DNA of 33,943 bases from an uncultured Bacteroidales bacterium (GTDB lineage: Bacteria; Bacteroidota; Bacteroidia; Bacteroidales; Paludibacteraceae), in contig ONBO01000033.1 in the NCBI GenBank assembly GCA_900316125.1, positions 1 to 33,943 of the forward strand, written 5' to 3'. The notes under the pieces are model-generated. The model searched no databases. It saw only the letters and a list, made by a program, of their open reading frames with translations, and was not told the origin of the DNA. Positions 6,989 through 18,324 of this stretch are shown here, piece after piece. Each line of letters starts with the position of its first letter. Positions within the stretch are counted from its first letter, which is position 1. Both the position numbers and the translations under genes were made by a program.

Positions 6989-7025
6989 GGTTTGGAACCT
7001 TAGCAATAAGGTTCTAAACCTTTTT
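6989..7025 (+). terminator. Terminator/attenuator between rplL and rpoB
   Basis: A 14-bp stem (6989-7002 with 7007-7020, one G-T pair) with a four-base GCAA loop is followed by TTTTT. No TAnnTTTG promoter is visible before rpoB, so the hairpin probably terminates only part of the transcripts, like the known rplL-rpoB attenuator of E. coli. A smaller TCCTG/CAGGA hairpin (6968-6982) precedes it. Confidence 0.85.
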
Positions 7026-7068
7026 ATGTTTTTTCAAAAATAGCGTTGACAAATTAATAATTCTCTTT

Positions 7069-10000
7069 ATGAGTAACAATAATCAAAGAGTAAACTTCTC
7101 CTCTATAAAAAATCCGCTGGAATACCCTGATTTTCTTGAGGTTCAGTTAAAGTCTTTCCAGGACTTCTTCCAACTTGACACACCTCCTGAAAAGAGAAAA
7201 AATGAAGGATTGTACAAAGTGTTTGCAGAGAATTTCCCTATTGCTGACACAAGAAATAACTTCATCCTTGAGTTTTTGGATTACTACGTGGACCCTCCAC
7301 GCTACAGCATCGCTGAGTGCATTGAGATGGGCCTCACATACAGTGTACCCTTAAAGGCAAAACTGAAATTATACTGTACAGATCCTGATCATGAAGACTT
7401 TGACACTGTGATACAAGACGTATACCTTGGTCCTATCCCATATATGACTGAGAAGGGTACTTTTGTAATCAACGGTGCTGAGCGCGTGGTTGTATCACAG
7501 CTGCACCGCTCACCAGGCGTATTCTTTGGTCAGAGTATGCACGCCAACGGCACAAAACTCTACTCTGCTCGTATTATACCATTCAGGGGCTCTTGGATAG
7601 AGTTCACTACTGATATAAACAATGTAATGTACGCTTACATTGACCGTAAGAAGAAATTACCTGTAACCACACTGCTCCGTGCCATAGGTTTTGAGAGCGA
7701 CAAGGACATCCTTGAGATTTTCAACCTTGCTGAGGAGGTTAAGGTTTCCAAGACCGCCCTTAAGAAGTGCGTAGGCAGAACCCTTGCAGCACGTGTTCTT
7801 AGAACATGGGTTGAGGATTTTGTTGACGAGGATACCGGCGAGGTGGTTTCTATGGACCGTAACGAGGTGGTTGTAGACCGTGAGAAGGTTCTTGAAGATG
7901 ATGACATCGATAAGATTCTGGAGGCAAATGTTCCAACCATTCTGCTCCACCGTGATGACCTGAACCAGTCAGACTATGCTGTCATCTACAACTCTTTGCA
8001 AAAGGACCCAAGTAACTCTGAGAAAGAGGCTACAAACTATATCTACCGTCAGTTGAGAAATGCTGAGCCTACTGATGACGCATCAGCACGTGAGGTTATC
8101 AACAACCTCTTCTTCTCTGAGAAGAGATATGATTTGGGCGACGTGGGCCGTTACAGAATCAACAAAAAACTTCATTTGGACATACCTACTGAGGTTAAGG
8201 TACTTACAAAGGAAGACATCATAGCTATTATACAATACCTCATCCAGCTTCTTAACTCAAAGGCTGACGTGGACGATATTGACCACCTGAGCAACCGTAG
8301 AGTAAGAACCGTGGGCGAGCAGCTCTACAACCAGTTTGGTGTGGGCCTTGCACGTATGGCAAGAACTATACGTGAGAAGATGAACGTTCGTGACAATGAG
8401 GTGTTCACTCCTATTGAGCTTATCAACGCAAGAACAATATCTTCCGTTATAAACTCATTCTTTGGCTCTAACGCCCTTTCACAGTTCATGGATCAGACCA
8501 ACCCGCTTGCTGAGATCACTCACAAGCGTCGTCTATCAGCCCTTGGTCCTGGCGGTCTTTCAAGAGACCGTGCCGGATTTGAGGTACGTGACGTTCACTA
8601 CACTCACTACGGCCGTCTCTGCCCTATTGAGACTCCTGAAGGTCCGAACATTGGTCTTATTTCATCTCTCTGCGTTTACGCCAAGATAGACAACCTTGGA
8701 TTCATTGAGACTCCATACCGTAAGGTGGCTAACAAGCAGGTTGACCTCAAGAAAGAGGACATTATATACATGACCGCTGAGGAGGAGGAGGGCAAGATTA
8801 TTGCCCAGGGTAACGCTCCTCTTGATGACAACGGCAACTTTATACGTAACAAGGTTAAATCACGTCAGGACAGTGACTTCCCAGTGGTTGATCCAGACCA
8901 GGTTGAGCTTATGGACGTGGCTCCTCAGCAGATTGCATCTATTGCGGCTGCTCTTATTCCTTTCCTTGAGCACGATGACGCCAACCGTGCGCTTATGGGT
9001 TCTAACATGATGCGTCAGGCTGTGCCTCTGCTCCGTACAGAGTCTCCTATCGTGGGAACAGGTATTGAGAGCCAGCTTATCAGAGACTCAAGAACTCAGA
9101 TTACCGCGGAAAGAGACGGTGTTATTGAGTTTGTTGACGCCACTGTAATCAAGATTAAGTATGATTACACTGATGAAGAGCTCTTTGTTATGTTTGACTC
9201 TCCTGTAAAGGAGTACAGACTCTCTAAGTTCCAGAAGACTAACCAGAGCACAACCATTGATATGCGTCCTATAGTTCACAAGGGTGACCGTGTGACAAAG
9301 GGCCAGATTCTTACAGAGGGCTACTCTACCCAGAACGGTGAACTTGCTATTGGTAAGAACCTTAAGGTTGCGTTCATGCCTTGGAAGGGTTACAACTATG
9401 AGGACGCTATTGTTATCAATGAGCGTCTTGTAAGCGAGGATATTCTCACATCTGTTCACGTTGACGAGTACTCTCTTGAGGTTCGCGAAACAAAGCGTGG
9501 TATGGAGGAGCTTACAAGGGATATTCCTAACGTAAGCGATGACGCCACCAAGGACCTTGAGGAGAACGGTATCGTACGTGTGGGTGCTCTTATTGAGCCA
9601 GGCGACATACTTATTGGTAAGATTACACCTAAGGGTGAATCTGATCCATCACCAGAGGAGAAGCTGCTGCGCGCCATATTTGGTGACAAGGCCGGCGATG
9701 TTAAGGAGGCTTCACTGAAGGCCACTCCTTCACTCCGTGGTGTTGTAATAGGAACACGACTCTTCAGCAAGGTTCAGAAGGGCAAGAAGACCAAGGCTCA
9801 GGAGAAAGCTGAGCTGGCCAAGCTTGACGAGGAGTTCCAGAGCCAGGTCGGAGCCCTTAAGGAGGTGCTTGTTAAGAAGCTCATGGAGCTTACAGCAGGC
9901 AAAACTTCACAGGGTGTGAAGGACTTCTTAGGTGCTGACGTTATTGCCAAGGGCAACAAGTTCACCCAGAAGCAGCTCATGGATATTGACTATACAGCCG

Positions 10001-10875
10001 TTCAGCTGAGCAAATGGACAACAGATGCTCACAAGAACGACCTTATACGTGACGTTATTCTTAACTATCTGCGCAAATACAAGGAGTATGACGCAAAACT
10101 CAAGAGACAGAAGTACAACCTCACAATAGGTGACGAACTTCCTTCCGGTATCATGCAGATTGCTAAGGTTTACATCGCCAAGAAGCGTAAGATTCGTGTG
10201 GGTGACAAGATGGCGGGCCGTCACGGTAACAAGGGTATTGTGAGCCGTGTGGTTAGACGTGAAGATATGCCGTTCCTTGCTGACGGTACCCCTGTGGATA
10301 TAGTTCTTAACCCACTTGGTGTGCCATCACGTATGAACCTTGGACAGATTTTTGAGACTGTTCTTGGCTGGGCAGGTAGAGAGCTTGGCGTTAAGTTCGC
10401 TACCCCAATCTTTGACGGTGCCACACTTGATGACCTTAACACTTGGACTGACAAGGCCGGCGTTCCACGCTACGGTAAGACTTACCTCTACGATGGCGGC
10501 ACCGGTGAGCGTTTTGACCAGCCTGCAACTGTGGGTGTAATCTACATGCTTAAGCTCGGCCACATGGTTGAGGATAAGATGCACGCACGTTCTATAGGTC
10601 CTTACTCACTTATTACACAGCAGCCTCTTGGCGGTAAAGCCCAGTTTGGTGGTCAGCGTTTTGGTGAGATGGAGGTTTGGGCTCTTGAAGCATTTGGCGC
10701 AGCCCACATACTACAAGAGATTCTTACTATCAAGTCTGATGACGTTAAGGGCCGTGCAGACGCATACACCGCTATAGTCAAGGGTGACCCAATGCCAAAA
10801 CCAGGCATACCGGAATCACTGAACGTGTTACTACACGAATTGAGAGGTTTGGGTCTAAGTATTAAACTGGATTAA
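7069..10875 (+). CDS. rpoB: DNA-directed RNA polymerase subunit beta
   Basis: This 1268-residue beta subunit forms half of the polymerase active-site cleft. The rifampicin pocket reads [22 protein letters not shown], with Asp475, His485 and Ser490 at the positions of E. coli 516, 526 and 531. This is the susceptible-type sequence, with no classic resistance substitution. [10 protein letters not shown], the downstream [18 protein letters not shown] block (here [15 protein letters not shown]) and the C-terminal clamp segment [21 protein letters not shown] are all present. It is shorter than the E. coli subunit, as expected for a protein with different lineage-specific insertions. Codon use is biased like tuf. 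It is 12 bases from rpoC. Confidence 0.99.
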   Translation: MSNNNQRVNFSSIKNPLEYPDFLEVQLKSFQDFFQLDTPPEKRKNEGLYKVFAENFPIADTRNNFILEFLDYYVDPPRYSIAECIEMGLTYSVPLKAKLKLYCTDPDHEDFDTVIQDVYLGPIPYMTEKGTFVINGAERVVVSQLHRSPGVFFGQSMHANGTKLYSARIIPFRGSWIEFTTDINNVMYAYIDRKKKLPVTTLLRAIGFESDKDILEIFNLAEEVKVSKTALKKCVGRTLAARVLRTWVEDFVDEDTGEVVSMDRNEVVVDREKVLEDDDIDKILEANVPTILLHRDDLNQSDYAVIYNSLQKDPSNSEKEATNYIYRQLRNAEPTDDASAREVINNLFFSEKRYDLGDVGRYRINKKLHLDIPTEVKVLTKEDIIAIIQYLIQLLNSKADVDDIDHLSNRRVRTVGEQLYNQFGVGLARMARTIREKMNVRDNEVFTPIELINARTISSVINSFFGSNALSQFMDQTNPLAEITHKRRLSALGPGGLSRDRAGFEVRDVHYTHYGRLCPIETPEGPNIGLISSLCVYAKIDNLGFIETPYRKVANKQVDLKKEDIIYMTAEEEEGKIIAQGNAPLDDNGNFIRNKVKSRQDSDFPVVDPDQVELMDVAPQQIASIAAALIPFLEHDDANRALMGSNMMRQAVPLLRTESPIVGTGIESQLIRDSRTQITAERDGVIEFVDATVIKIKYDYTDEELFVMFDSPVKEYRLSKFQKTNQSTTIDMRPIVHKGDRVTKGQILTEGYSTQNGELAIGKNLKVAFMPWKGYNYEDAIVINERLVSEDILTSVHVDEYSLEVRETKRGMEELTRDIPNVSDDATKDLEENGIVRVGALIEPGDILIGKITPKGESDPSPEEKLLRAIFGDKAGDVKEASLKATPSLRGVVIGTRLFSKVQKGKKTKAQEKAELAKLDEEFQSQVGALKEVLVKKLMELTAGKTSQGVKDFLGADVIAKGNKFTQKQLMDIDYTAVQLSKWTTDAHKNDLIRDVILNYLRKYKEYDAKLKRQKYNLTIGDELPSGIMQIAKVYIAKKRKIRVGDKMAGRHGNKGIVSRVVRREDMPFLADGTPVDIVLNPLGVPSRMNLGQIFETVLGWAGRELGVKFATPIFDGATLDDLNTWTDKAGVPRYGKTYLYDGGTGERFDQPATVGVIYMLKLGHMVEDKMHARSIGPYSLITQQPLGGKAQFGGQRFGEMEVWALEAFGAAHILQEILTIKSDDVKGRADAYTAIVKGDPMPKPGIPESLNVLLHELRGLGLSIKLD

Positions 10876-10887
10876 TAAAGAAGAGCT

Positions 10888-13800
10888 ATGGCATTTAAAG
10901 ATAAAGAAAAAGAGAAAAGGGCTGACAATTTCAAACAGATTACTATCAGCCTTGCATCGCCTGATGAACTAAAGTCTCAGTCCCACGGCGAGGTTACAAA
11001 ACCTGAGACCATAAACTACCGTACCTACAAGCCTGAGCGTGACGGTCTCTTCTGCGAGCGTATATTCGGTCCTACAAAGGATTATGAATGTAACTGCGGT
11101 AAGTACAAGCGTATACGCTACAAAGGCATTGTCTGCGATCACTGCGGTGTGGAGGTTACAGAGAAGAAGGTGCGCCGTGAAAGAATGGGACACATTGAGC
11201 TTGTGGTTCCAGTAGCTCACATCTGGTATTTCCGCTCACTTCCTAACAAGATTGGCTACCTTCTTGGTCTTGCAACCAAGAAGCTTGACGCCATCATCTA
11301 CTATGAAAAGTATGTGGTTATACAACCAGGTACTCTTACAGACTATGTTCAGGGTGACCTTCTTACTGAGGAGGAGTACCTTGACATCATGGATAACCTG
11401 CCAAAGGAGAATCACCTTCTTGAGGACAATGACCCTAACAAGTTCGTTGCCAAGATGGGTGCCGAGGCAATCTATGACCTGCTCCAGCGTCTTGACCTTG
11501 ACAAGCTCTCTTACGAGCTGCGTGACAAGGCAAGCAAGGATACATCTCAACAGAGAAAGACTGAGGCTCTCAAACGCCTTCAGGTTATAGAGTCATTCAG
11601 AGCATCAAGCAAGATTAACAAGCCTGAGTGGATGATTATGACCATTATTCCGGTTATTCCACCAGATTTGCGTCCTCTTGTTCCACTTGATGGCGGCCGC
11701 TTTGCCACATCTGACTTGAATGACCTCTATCGCCGTGTTATCATACGTAACAACCGTCTGAAGAAACTTATTGAGATTAAGGCTCCTGAGGTAATTCTCC
11801 GCAATGAGAAGCGTATGCTGCAGGAGGCTGTTGACTCTCTGTTTGACAATACACGTAAGTCTACAGCTGTTAAGGCAGAGGCTAACCGCCCACTCAAGTC
11901 ACTTTCAGACAGCTTGAAAGGTAAGCAGGGACGTTTCCGTCAGAACTTGCTTGGTAAACGTGTTGACTACTCCGCTCGTTCCGTTATTGTGGTTGGCCCT
12001 GAGCTCAGAATGCATGAGTGCGGACTTCCAAAGGATATGGCTGCCGAGCTCTACAAACCGTTTGTCATCCGCAAACTTATAGAGCGTGGCATTGTAAAGA
12101 CCGTTAAGTCTGCAAAGAAGATTGTAGACCGCAAGGACCCTGTTGTATGGGATATTCTTGAGCACGTTATGAAAGGACATCCAGTGCTCCTGAACCGTGC
12201 TCCGACACTGCACCGTCTTGGTATTCAGGCGTTCCAGCCTAGAATGATAGAGGGTAAGGCTATCCAGCTGCACCCACTGGCATGTACCGCGTTCAACGCT
12301 GACTTTGATGGAGACCAGATGGCTGTACACCTCCCACTTGGCAACGAGGCCGTTCTTGAGGCTCAGATTCTGATGCTTGCATCTCACAACATTCTGAACC
12401 CAGCCAACGGTGCTCCTATCACAGTGCCATCACAGGATATGGTGCTTGGTCTTTACTATATGACCAAACCACGTCCAGGTGCGCTTGGCGAGGGCTACAA
12501 GTTCTACTCTCCAAAGGAGGTTATAATTGCTTACAATGAGCGTAAGGTTTCCCTTAACGCAAAAATCACTGTAAGAACCACCGATGTGGAGAACGGACTC
12601 ATAGTTACAAAACTTATTGACACCACCGTAGGACGCGTGCTTGTAAATGAGTGTGTTCCTAAGGAGGTTGGTTACATAAACGAGGTTCTCTCTAAGAAGT
12701 CTCTCCGTGACATCATCAGCAAGGTTATCAGCATCTGCGGCGTGGCTCGTACAGCTGACTTCCTTGATGACATTAAGAACATGGGTTACTACATGGCGTT
12801 CAAGGGTTGTCTTTCATTCAACCTTGAGAACGTTATCATACCAAAGGAGAAAGAGGCTCTTGTTAAGGAGGGTTATGACAAGGTTGAGGCTATCCTCAAT
12901 GACTATAACATGGGCTTCATAACCTACAATGAGCGTTACAACCAGATAATTGACACATGGACACACGTTAACAACAAGCTCTCTAACATCTTGATGAAGC
13001 AGCTTTCTGAGGATGACCAGGGCTTCAACTCTGTATTCATGATGCTTGACTCTGGTGCTCGTGGTTCTAAGGAGCAGATTCGTCAGCTCTGCGGTATGCG
13101 TGGACTTATGGCCAAGCCACAGAAGGCAGGTGCCGAGGGTGGTCAGACCATTGAGAACCCAATTCTTGCTAACTTTAAGGAGGGTCTGTCAGTGCTTGAG
13201 TACTTTATCTCTACTCACGGTGCCCGTAAGGGTCTGGCTGATACCGCTCTTAAGACTGCGGACGCAGGTTACCTGACCCGTAGGCTTGTAGACGTTAGCC
13301 ACGATGTTATCATCACCGAGGAGGATTGCGGCACTCTGCGTGGTCTTGTAGCTACTGAGCTCAAGAACAATGAGGACGTTATATCTTCACTCTATGACAG
13401 AATCCTTGGCCGTGTATCTGTACATGACATTATCCACCCTGTTACAGGCAAGCTTATTGTTCCTGCTGGCGAGGAGATTACAGAGGAGGCCGCCAAAATA
13501 ATACAAGAATCTCCTATTGAGAGAGTTGAGATACGTTCAGTGCTTACCTGTGAATCTAAGAAAGGCGTTTGCGCAAAGTGTTACGGACGTAACCTTGCCA
13601 CAGGCCGCATGGTTCAGAAGGGCGAGGCTGTGGGTGTTATTGCAGCCCAGTCTATTGGTGAGCCAGGTACACAGCTTACACTGCGTACATTCCACGTGGG
13701 TGGTGTTGCAGCCAACGTAACTGTAGAGAATAAGATTGTATCTCACTATGACGGTATCATTGAGATTGACGAGCTTAGAACTGTTACATCTGATGAGGGT

Positions 13801-15174
13801 GCAACCATTGTAGTGAGCCGTCTCTCTGAGCTCCGTATCATTGAGCCTACCACTAAGATAGTCCTCACACAGCAGAACATCCCTTACGCTTCCACACTCT
13901 TTGTCAAGAGCGGTGACAAGCTGAAGAAGGGCGATGTAATATGCGAGTGGGATCCATTCAACGCCGTTGTGGTGTCTGAAGGTACTGGTACCATGGCTTA
14001 CGAGAGCATGATTGAGAACGTAACCTACAAGACAGAGTCTGATGAGCAGACCGGTCTTAAGGAGAAGGTTATCATAGAGTCTAAGGATAAGAACAAAGTT
14101 CCTGCCGCACAGATTCTTGATGAGAAGGGCGAAGTTGTTCGTACATACGCTCTGCCTGTGGGCGCTCACTTGAACATAGAGGAGAAAGACCAGATTAAGG
14201 TTGGTCAGATACTCTTCAAGATACCAAGAGCTGTAGGTAAGGTTGGTGATATCACCGGTGGTCTTCCACGTGTTACTGAGCTGTTTGAGGCACGCAACCC
14301 GTCTAACCCTGCAATTGTATCTGAAATTGACGGTGAGGTTACATTCGGCAAGGTTAAGAGAGGCCAGAGAGAGATTGTAATCACATCTAAGAGCGGTGAG
14401 GAGCGCAGATACCTGGTTCCACTGTCAAAGCAAATCTTGGTTCAGGAGAATGACTTTGTACGTGCAGGCGGCGCACTCTCTGACGGTGCCATCACTCCTT
14501 CTGACATTCTTGCCATCAAGGGTCCTACCGCAGTACAGGAGTACATTGTGAACGAGGTTCAGGATGTATACCGTCTGCAGGGTGTGAAAATCAACGATAA
14601 GCACTTTGAGGTTATCGTACGCCAGATGATGCGCAAGGTTGAGATTGAGGATCCGGGTGATACACGCTTCCTTGAGAAACAGATTGTTGACAAACTTGAG
14701 TTCATGGCTGAGAATGACCAGATCTGGGGCAAAAAAGTTGTTACAGATCAGGGTGACTCTTCAGTTCTCAAGAACGGCCAGATAGTTACAGCACGCAAGT
14801 TGCGTGATGAGAACAGTGCTCTTAAGCGTAAAGACCTCAAACTTGTGGAGGCTCGTGACGCTGTGCCTGCAACATCACAGCAGATTCTGCAAGGTATCAC
14901 ACGTGCCGCTCTGCAAACAACCAGCTTCATGAGTGCCGCTTCATTCCAGGAGACAACCAAGGTGCTCAATGATGCAGCCATCAACGGTAAGGTTGACAAA
15001 CTTGAGGGTATGAAGGAGAACGTCATCTGCGGTCACTGCATACCTGCCGGTACTGGTCTTTCTGAGTTTGATAAGATTATAGTGGCATCACGTGAGGAGT
15101 ATGAAAAGATTATGGAGGCCAAGCGTGGCGGAGTTGAGATGAAATCTGACTCTGACGAGCAGGAGGCTGAATAA
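10888..15174 (+). CDS. rpoC: DNA-directed RNA polymerase subunit beta-prime
   Basis: This 1428-residue beta-prime subunit carries the catalytic magnesium-binding loop NADFDGDQ at 470-477. The N-terminal zinc-binding domain is seen as [20 protein letters not shown] near 70-90, and the second zinc site as [16 protein letters not shown] near 890. The bridge helix and trigger-loop region follow the conserved [25 protein letters not shown] segment. The C-terminus is acidic, ending in DSDEQEAE. The gene is complete and closes the long ribosomal protein-polymerase operon, with a strong terminator about 20 bases after the stop. Confidence 0.99.
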   Translation: MAFKDKEKEKRADNFKQITISLASPDELKSQSHGEVTKPETINYRTYKPERDGLFCERIFGPTKDYECNCGKYKRIRYKGIVCDHCGVEVTEKKVRRERMGHIELVVPVAHIWYFRSLPNKIGYLLGLATKKLDAIIYYEKYVVIQPGTLTDYVQGDLLTEEEYLDIMDNLPKENHLLEDNDPNKFVAKMGAEAIYDLLQRLDLDKLSYELRDKASKDTSQQRKTEALKRLQVIESFRASSKINKPEWMIMTIIPVIPPDLRPLVPLDGGRFATSDLNDLYRRVIIRNNRLKKLIEIKAPEVILRNEKRMLQEAVDSLFDNTRKSTAVKAEANRPLKSLSDSLKGKQGRFRQNLLGKRVDYSARSVIVVGPELRMHECGLPKDMAAELYKPFVIRKLIERGIVKTVKSAKKIVDRKDPVVWDILEHVMKGHPVLLNRAPTLHRLGIQAFQPRMIEGKAIQLHPLACTAFNADFDGDQMAVHLPLGNEAVLEAQILMLASHNILNPANGAPITVPSQDMVLGLYYMTKPRPGALGEGYKFYSPKEVIIAYNERKVSLNAKITVRTTDVENGLIVTKLIDTTVGRVLVNECVPKEVGYINEVLSKKSLRDIISKVISICGVARTADFLDDIKNMGYYMAFKGCLSFNLENVIIPKEKEALVKEGYDKVEAILNDYNMGFITYNERYNQIIDTWTHVNNKLSNILMKQLSEDDQGFNSVFMMLDSGARGSKEQIRQLCGMRGLMAKPQKAGAEGGQTIENPILANFKEGLSVLEYFISTHGARKGLADTALKTADAGYLTRRLVDVSHDVIITEEDCGTLRGLVATELKNNEDVISSLYDRILGRVSVHDIIHPVTGKLIVPAGEEITEEAAKIIQESPIERVEIRSVLTCESKKGVCAKCYGRNLATGRMVQKGEAVGVIAAQSIGEPGTQLTLRTFHVGGVAANVTVENKIVSHYDGIIEIDELRTVTSDEGATIVVSRLSELRIIEPTTKIVLTQQNIPYASTLFVKSGDKLKKGDVICEWDPFNAVVVSEGTGTMAYESMIENVTYKTESDEQTGLKEKVIIESKDKNKVPAAQILDEKGEVVRTYALPVGAHLNIEEKDQIKVGQILFKIPRAVGKVGDITGGLPRVTELFEARNPSNPAIVSEIDGEVTFGKVKRGQREIVITSKSGEERRYLVPLSKQILVQENDFVRAGGALSDGAITPSDILAIKGPTAVQEYIVNEVQDVYRLQGVKINDKHFEVIVRQMMRKVEIEDPGDTRFLEKQIVDKLEFMAENDQIWGKKVVTDQGDSSVLKNGQIVTARKLRDENSALKRKDLKLVEARDAVPATSQQILQGITRAALQTTSFMSAASFQETTKVLNDAAINGKVDKLEGMKENVICGHCIPAGTGLSEFDKIIVASREEYEKIMEAKRGGVEMKSDSDEQEAE

Positions 15175-15194
15175 TCCAGACTCACATAATAATT

Positions 15195-15230
15195 AAAAAT
15201 AGTGCAACCGCTTGTGTTGCACTATTTTTT
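15195..15230 (+). terminator. Intrinsic terminator after rpoC
   Basis: A 14-bp perfect stem (15195-15208 with 15216-15229, core ATAGTGCAAC) and a seven-base loop end in a T-run. It closes the rplK-rpoC operon. Confidence 0.88.
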
Positions 15231-15233
15231 TGC

Positions 15234-15241
15234 TATTTTTG
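15234..15241 (+). promoter_or_regulatory. Candidate -7 box for the esterase-like lipoprotein gene
   Basis: TATTTTTG matches TAnnTTTG and lies 19 bases before the start codon, directly after the rpoC terminator T-run. No convincing -33 TTTG is found at 19-21 bases, and T-rich DNA makes chance matches easy. Confidence 0.4.
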
Positions 15242-15260
15242 CAGAAACTAACCTCAAATC

Positions 15261-16178
15261 ATGAAAAAAATAATCCCATCTCTTATCATTATGGCCGCAC
15301 TTACTCTTGGCGCCTGCCAGAGGCACTCAGACGCCCGCTTTGAGACAAAGATGTTTGTATCTGAGAATCTTTGCAAGAACCCTCGCAGGGTTGAAATTCT
15401 GCTACCTGAAAACTACGATGTAAATAAATCAGAGCGCTATTCTGTACTCTATATGTATGACTGTCAGAATATCTTCCATGACTCACTCTCATTCATAGGT
15501 GTTTCATGGGGCGTGGCTGAGACTGTAGAGAGGCTTATGGAGCAGGACTCCATAGTGCCGCTAATTGTGGTTGGCATTGATAACGCAGGAGAGATGCGCG
15601 GCAACGAGTACACGCCTAAGAAGTTAGTGCAACGTACACGAGAAAAAGGCCCAAACTATTTTGACGGTAAAGGAGACTATCTTAATAACGACTCACTGCT
15701 CTACAGCGATGAGTTCTTAAAATTTGTGGTCACAGAGCTTAAACCTTACATTGACAGCGCCTACCGCACACTGCCCGACAGGGAGAATACAGCCATCATG
15801 GGCTCCAGCCTTGGCGGACTGATGTCTCTCTACGCCTATTTAGAGTATCCTGAGGTGTTTGGCAAGGCGGGCTGTGTCTCTACCCACTGGCCTATTAACT
15901 ACGGCGATAACAACACCACAGGTACTGAGGCGTACGCTGAGCTTATTAAGGAGAGGTGGAGTGAGATTGAGCCGCCTGTAAAGATTTACTTTGACTACGG
16001 TACTGAGACATTTGACGCAGGCTATATAAACAAGCAGCCTATAATTGATTCTCTATTCCATGAGCTTGGCTACCCTGCTGAGCGTTACTACAGCAGATGC
16101 TTTGAAGGGAAGGATCACAGTGAGCGCAGCTGGAGGGAGAGACTATCTATTCCGCTTAAATTCCTGTTTGGGAAGTAG
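15261..16178 (+). CDS. Esterase-family alpha/beta-hydrolase lipoprotein
   Basis: This 305-residue secreted lipoprotein has a signal peptide with lipobox LGAC and lipidation Cys19. The rest is an alpha/beta hydrolase of the esterase D/enterochelin-esterase-like family. The nucleophile elbow is GSSLGG with Ser183, and the likely catalytic His286 is in GKDHSERSW near the C-terminus; an acidic residue around Asp246-Asp252 would complete the triad. The family includes carbohydrate esterases such as feruloyl and acetyl-xylan esterases and siderophore esterases, so the substrate cannot be named. It stands alone, with no polysaccharide-utilisation genes next to it, and is convergent with the MltF-like gene, their stop codons being two bases apart. 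Confidence 0.82.
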   Translation: MKKIIPSLIIMAALTLGACQRHSDARFETKMFVSENLCKNPRRVEILLPENYDVNKSERYSVLYMYDCQNIFHDSLSFIGVSWGVAETVERLMEQDSIVPLIVVGIDNAGEMRGNEYTPKKLVQRTREKGPNYFDGKGDYLNNDSLLYSDEFLKFVVTELKPYIDSAYRTLPDRENTAIMGSSLGGLMSLYAYLEYPEVFGKAGCVSTHWPINYGDNNTTGTEAYAELIKERWSEIEPPVKIYFDYGTETFDAGYINKQPIIDSLFHELGYPAERYYSRCFEGKDHSERSWRERLSIPLKFLFGK

Positions 16179-16180
16179 TG

Positions 16181-17176
16181 TCACTTGGTTTTCCAGGTCT
16201 TGTATTGCTCCCACTTGCCTATAACCTGCTTTACATAGGTCACAACCTCAATACCACGACAATAGCCGTATTTGCACACGGAGTCTGTGTAAAACTCCGG
16301 CTCTGACTTTAGCAGTATGTAGTGCTCCACATTGCCAAACCACACATCGGGGTCCTTGCCGAACTTACGAGCAAGGGCTCTTGCGTCAAATATGTGGGCA
16401 GGGCCTGAGTTATAGGCGGCAAGTGTGAACTTAACCTTTTCATCGGGGTCTGTAACTGTGGGGAAGAGTTTTTCAAGCTTCTTAAGATATTTTGCACCTA
16501 AGCGCACGCTGACCTCCGGGTCAAACATCTGCTGCACGCTATCTGCACCTAGTGAGATAGCTGTCTTAGGCATCAGCTGCATAAGTCCGCAGGCTCCGGC
16601 CCAGGATACTGTCATAGGGTCAAACTTTGACTCCTTGTACGCTATGGCTGCAAGAAGGCGCCAGTCCCACCCTATCTGACCACCGTAGATTTTGAAAAGG
16701 TGGTCATATTGGGATATGCCGTTACTGTTCATCAGCTCTATCTTGTTAGCCTCAGCTATGCTCTGCTCAAAGTAGCGGCGGTAGAGTTTTGCGAACTCCT
16801 GATGGTTTTTCTTATCCTCCGCCCAGTTGTTTATATACTCAAGAAGTTCCTCTGAGTTTTTGTTCACTGCCCATGCGGCTCGCTGCGGAAAGCTGATTTT
16901 AAGGGAGTAGTCAAGTTTAGGGAACAATGCCTGTGCAAACTTGGCTATATCAGCTGTGGTTACGGTCATTTGAATCTTATGAGTGGCAACCATGCCTATA
17001 AGGTCCTCCGATGTGACAGTATCTGCGGCGTAAACTATGTTAATGCCGCCGCCCACCTCATCCTCAAGGTGCTGCAGGCGATGGTCAAACTTGGAGCCTT
17101 GACGCACCATGACCTCACGGCCGCGCAAATCAAGCACATCATGTACCATGGAGTCACTTTTACATTGCAGTATCAC
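16181..17176 (-). pseudogene. MltF-like lytic transglycosylase, 3-prime part (out of frame with the 5-prime part)
   Basis: This 331-codon frame holds the second half of a periplasmic-binding-protein-like domain followed by a lytic transglycosylase SLT domain. The SLT motif ..IAYKESKFDP carries the catalytic Glu182, and GACGLMQLMPKTA and LAAYNSGPAHI are conserved. Enzymes of this MltF architecture cleave peptidoglycan between MurNAc and GlcNAc and release anhydro-muropeptides. The frame has no signal peptide; the signal peptide and first part of the binding domain are in the adjacent frame at 17181-17558. Its nominal GTG start at 17176 has no obvious ribosome-binding site. A +1 shift at the upstream stop would give one protein of about 458 residues, a normal length. 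This is either a frameshifted pseudogene, a one-base sequence error, or recoding. Confidence 0.75.
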
Positions 17177-17180
17177 CTGA

Positions 17181-17558
17181 TTAGAGACTGTCCTTGTACT
17201 TGGCCATATACGGCATCTTGTAGGCTATAAGGTCTGCATCGCCGTCTGAAACCATTCTATACATCTCAGACTCACTACCTGCCACCATGATTTTATGGTT
17301 CACACCCATCACCTTGGCAAGAGCCTTGCTCATCTCATACTCATAGCCTGCCTCGTTATCTTTGTATAGGAAATATGATGTGGGGCCGTACATAGTGACC
17401 ACTCGTAGGGTGTCATCGTCCAAAATCTCCTTTAAGTCTCTGACATGGGTGGTGCTCTCTTCACTATCACTGTGCCTTATGCAGGAGGCCAATATCAGCG
17501 TTTCTGCCATAACGGACAGGAGTAATATGAAGTTCAGCAGTTTATGAGATTTTTTCAT
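17181..17558 (-). pseudogene. MltF-like lytic transglycosylase, 5-prime part (signal peptide and first half of the binding domain)
   Basis: This 125-codon frame has a lipoprotein signal peptide with lipobox LASC and Cys26. It is followed by the beginning of a solute-binding-protein-like domain (DTLRVVTMYGPTSYFLYKDN, then GYEYEMSKALAKVMGVN), as at the N-terminus of MltF. It stops at TAA (17181-17183) in the middle of the domain, after KYKDSL. The next frame continues NQVILQ and leads to the SLT catalytic domain. Expressed alone it would be a truncated lipoprotein without catalytic residues. It is divergent from ssb across a 156-base gap. Confidence 0.75.
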
Positions 17559-17609
17559 TTTGCGGTCTCTTTTTGCTCCGTAAAAGTAATGATTTAATTT
17601 TTTTTGTGC

Positions 17610-17617
17610 TACATTTG
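17610..17617 (+). promoter_or_regulatory. Candidate -7 box for ssb
   Basis: TACATTTG matches TAnnTTTG and lies in the 156-base divergent gap between the MltF-like gene and ssb. It would give a leader of about 90 bases. No clean -33 TTTG is present at the expected spacing. Confidence 0.45.
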
Positions 17618-17714
17618 CGGTGGAGAAAAATTAAAAAAGATTCACACACCGCTTAGTTACAATTACGGGAAAATGTTTTTAACTATTCTCTAAACAATCA
17701 AAATTCAGTATTTT

Positions 17715-18182
17715 ATGTCAGTAAACAAAGTAATTTTAGTAGGAAACGCAGGTGACGACGCTAAAGTCCGTTATCTGGACAACAACGTGGCAGTCGCCAA
17801 TTTTTCAGTAGCAACCACCGAGAGAGGTTACACCCTCAACAATGGCACACAGGTACCTGAGCGTACTGAGTGGCATAACATTGTGGCTTGGAGAGGGCTT
17901 GCTGAAATTGCCGAAAAGTATGTAAAGAAGGGCACTCAGGTTTACATTGAAGGTAAAATCCAGTCTCGCTCCTATACAGACAAGGACGGCATTAAGCGTT
18001 TTGCTTATGAAATTCTTGCGGACAATATGCAGCTGCTGGGTAGGAAATCGGACAGTGCTGAGGCTCCGGCCCCAAGCGCTCCTGCAAAAAAGGCTGCAAC
18101 AAAGCCAGCCAAGGCAGAATCAGCTCCTTTTGATGCAGCCCCAATTGCACCGGCAGGACAAGAGGACGATCTTCCTTTCTAA
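17715..18182 (+). CDS. ssb: Single-stranded DNA-binding protein
   Basis: This 155-residue SSB binds single-stranded DNA as a tetramer in replication, repair and recombination. The N-terminal OB fold covers about 1-105 (MSVNKVILVGNAGDDAKVR, TEWHNIVAWRGLAEIAEKYVKKG). It is followed by an Ala/Pro/Lys-rich linker and the acidic tip DDLPF, which recruits partner proteins. The length is normal. It stands alone, with its own candidate promoter and a clear terminator. Confidence 0.97.
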   Translation: MSVNKVILVGNAGDDAKVRYLDNNVAVANFSVATTERGYTLNNGTQVPERTEWHNIVAWRGLAEIAEKYVKKGTQVYIEGKIQSRSYTDKDGIKRFAYEILADNMQLLGRKSDSAEAPAPSAPAKKAATKPAKAESAPFDAAPIAPAGQEDDLPF

Positions 18183-18209
18183 TGCTTAGTTAATTGTAAC
18201 GGCGGTAAA

Positions 18210-18250
18210 AAAGCCTGTCCTCAAAAGGGGCAGGCTTTATTATTTTTTTT
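18210..18250 (+). terminator. Intrinsic terminator after ssb
   Basis: AAAGCCTG (18210-18217) pairs with CAGGCTTT (18231-18238), extended inside by three further pairs (TCC with GGG), and a T-rich run follows to 18250. Its core resembles the terminator after nagB. Confidence 0.8.
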
Positions 18251-18293
18251 GAATTTTTTTAGTCGCAAAAGTTCAATATAAATTCAAATAATT

Positions 18294-18301
18294 TATCTTT
18301 G
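18294..18301 (+). promoter_or_regulatory. Candidate -7 box for nagB
   Basis: TATCTTTG lies 23 bases before the nagB start. A partial -33 element (TTC at 18272-18274) is 19 bases upstream. The same octamer precedes holB, rsfS and lpxK at similar distances. Confidence 0.55.
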
Positions 18302-18324
18302 CAGTTATATAAAATCAAAATAAT

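Noticed and set aside
8464..8590. Rifampicin-resistance change in rpoB
   Set aside because: The key positions (Asp475, His485, Ser490) are of the susceptible type.
13537..14169. A 210-codon open frame on the minus strand
   Set aside because: It lies wholly inside rpoC in antisense and has no recognisable domain; it results from the codon bias of a highly expressed gene.
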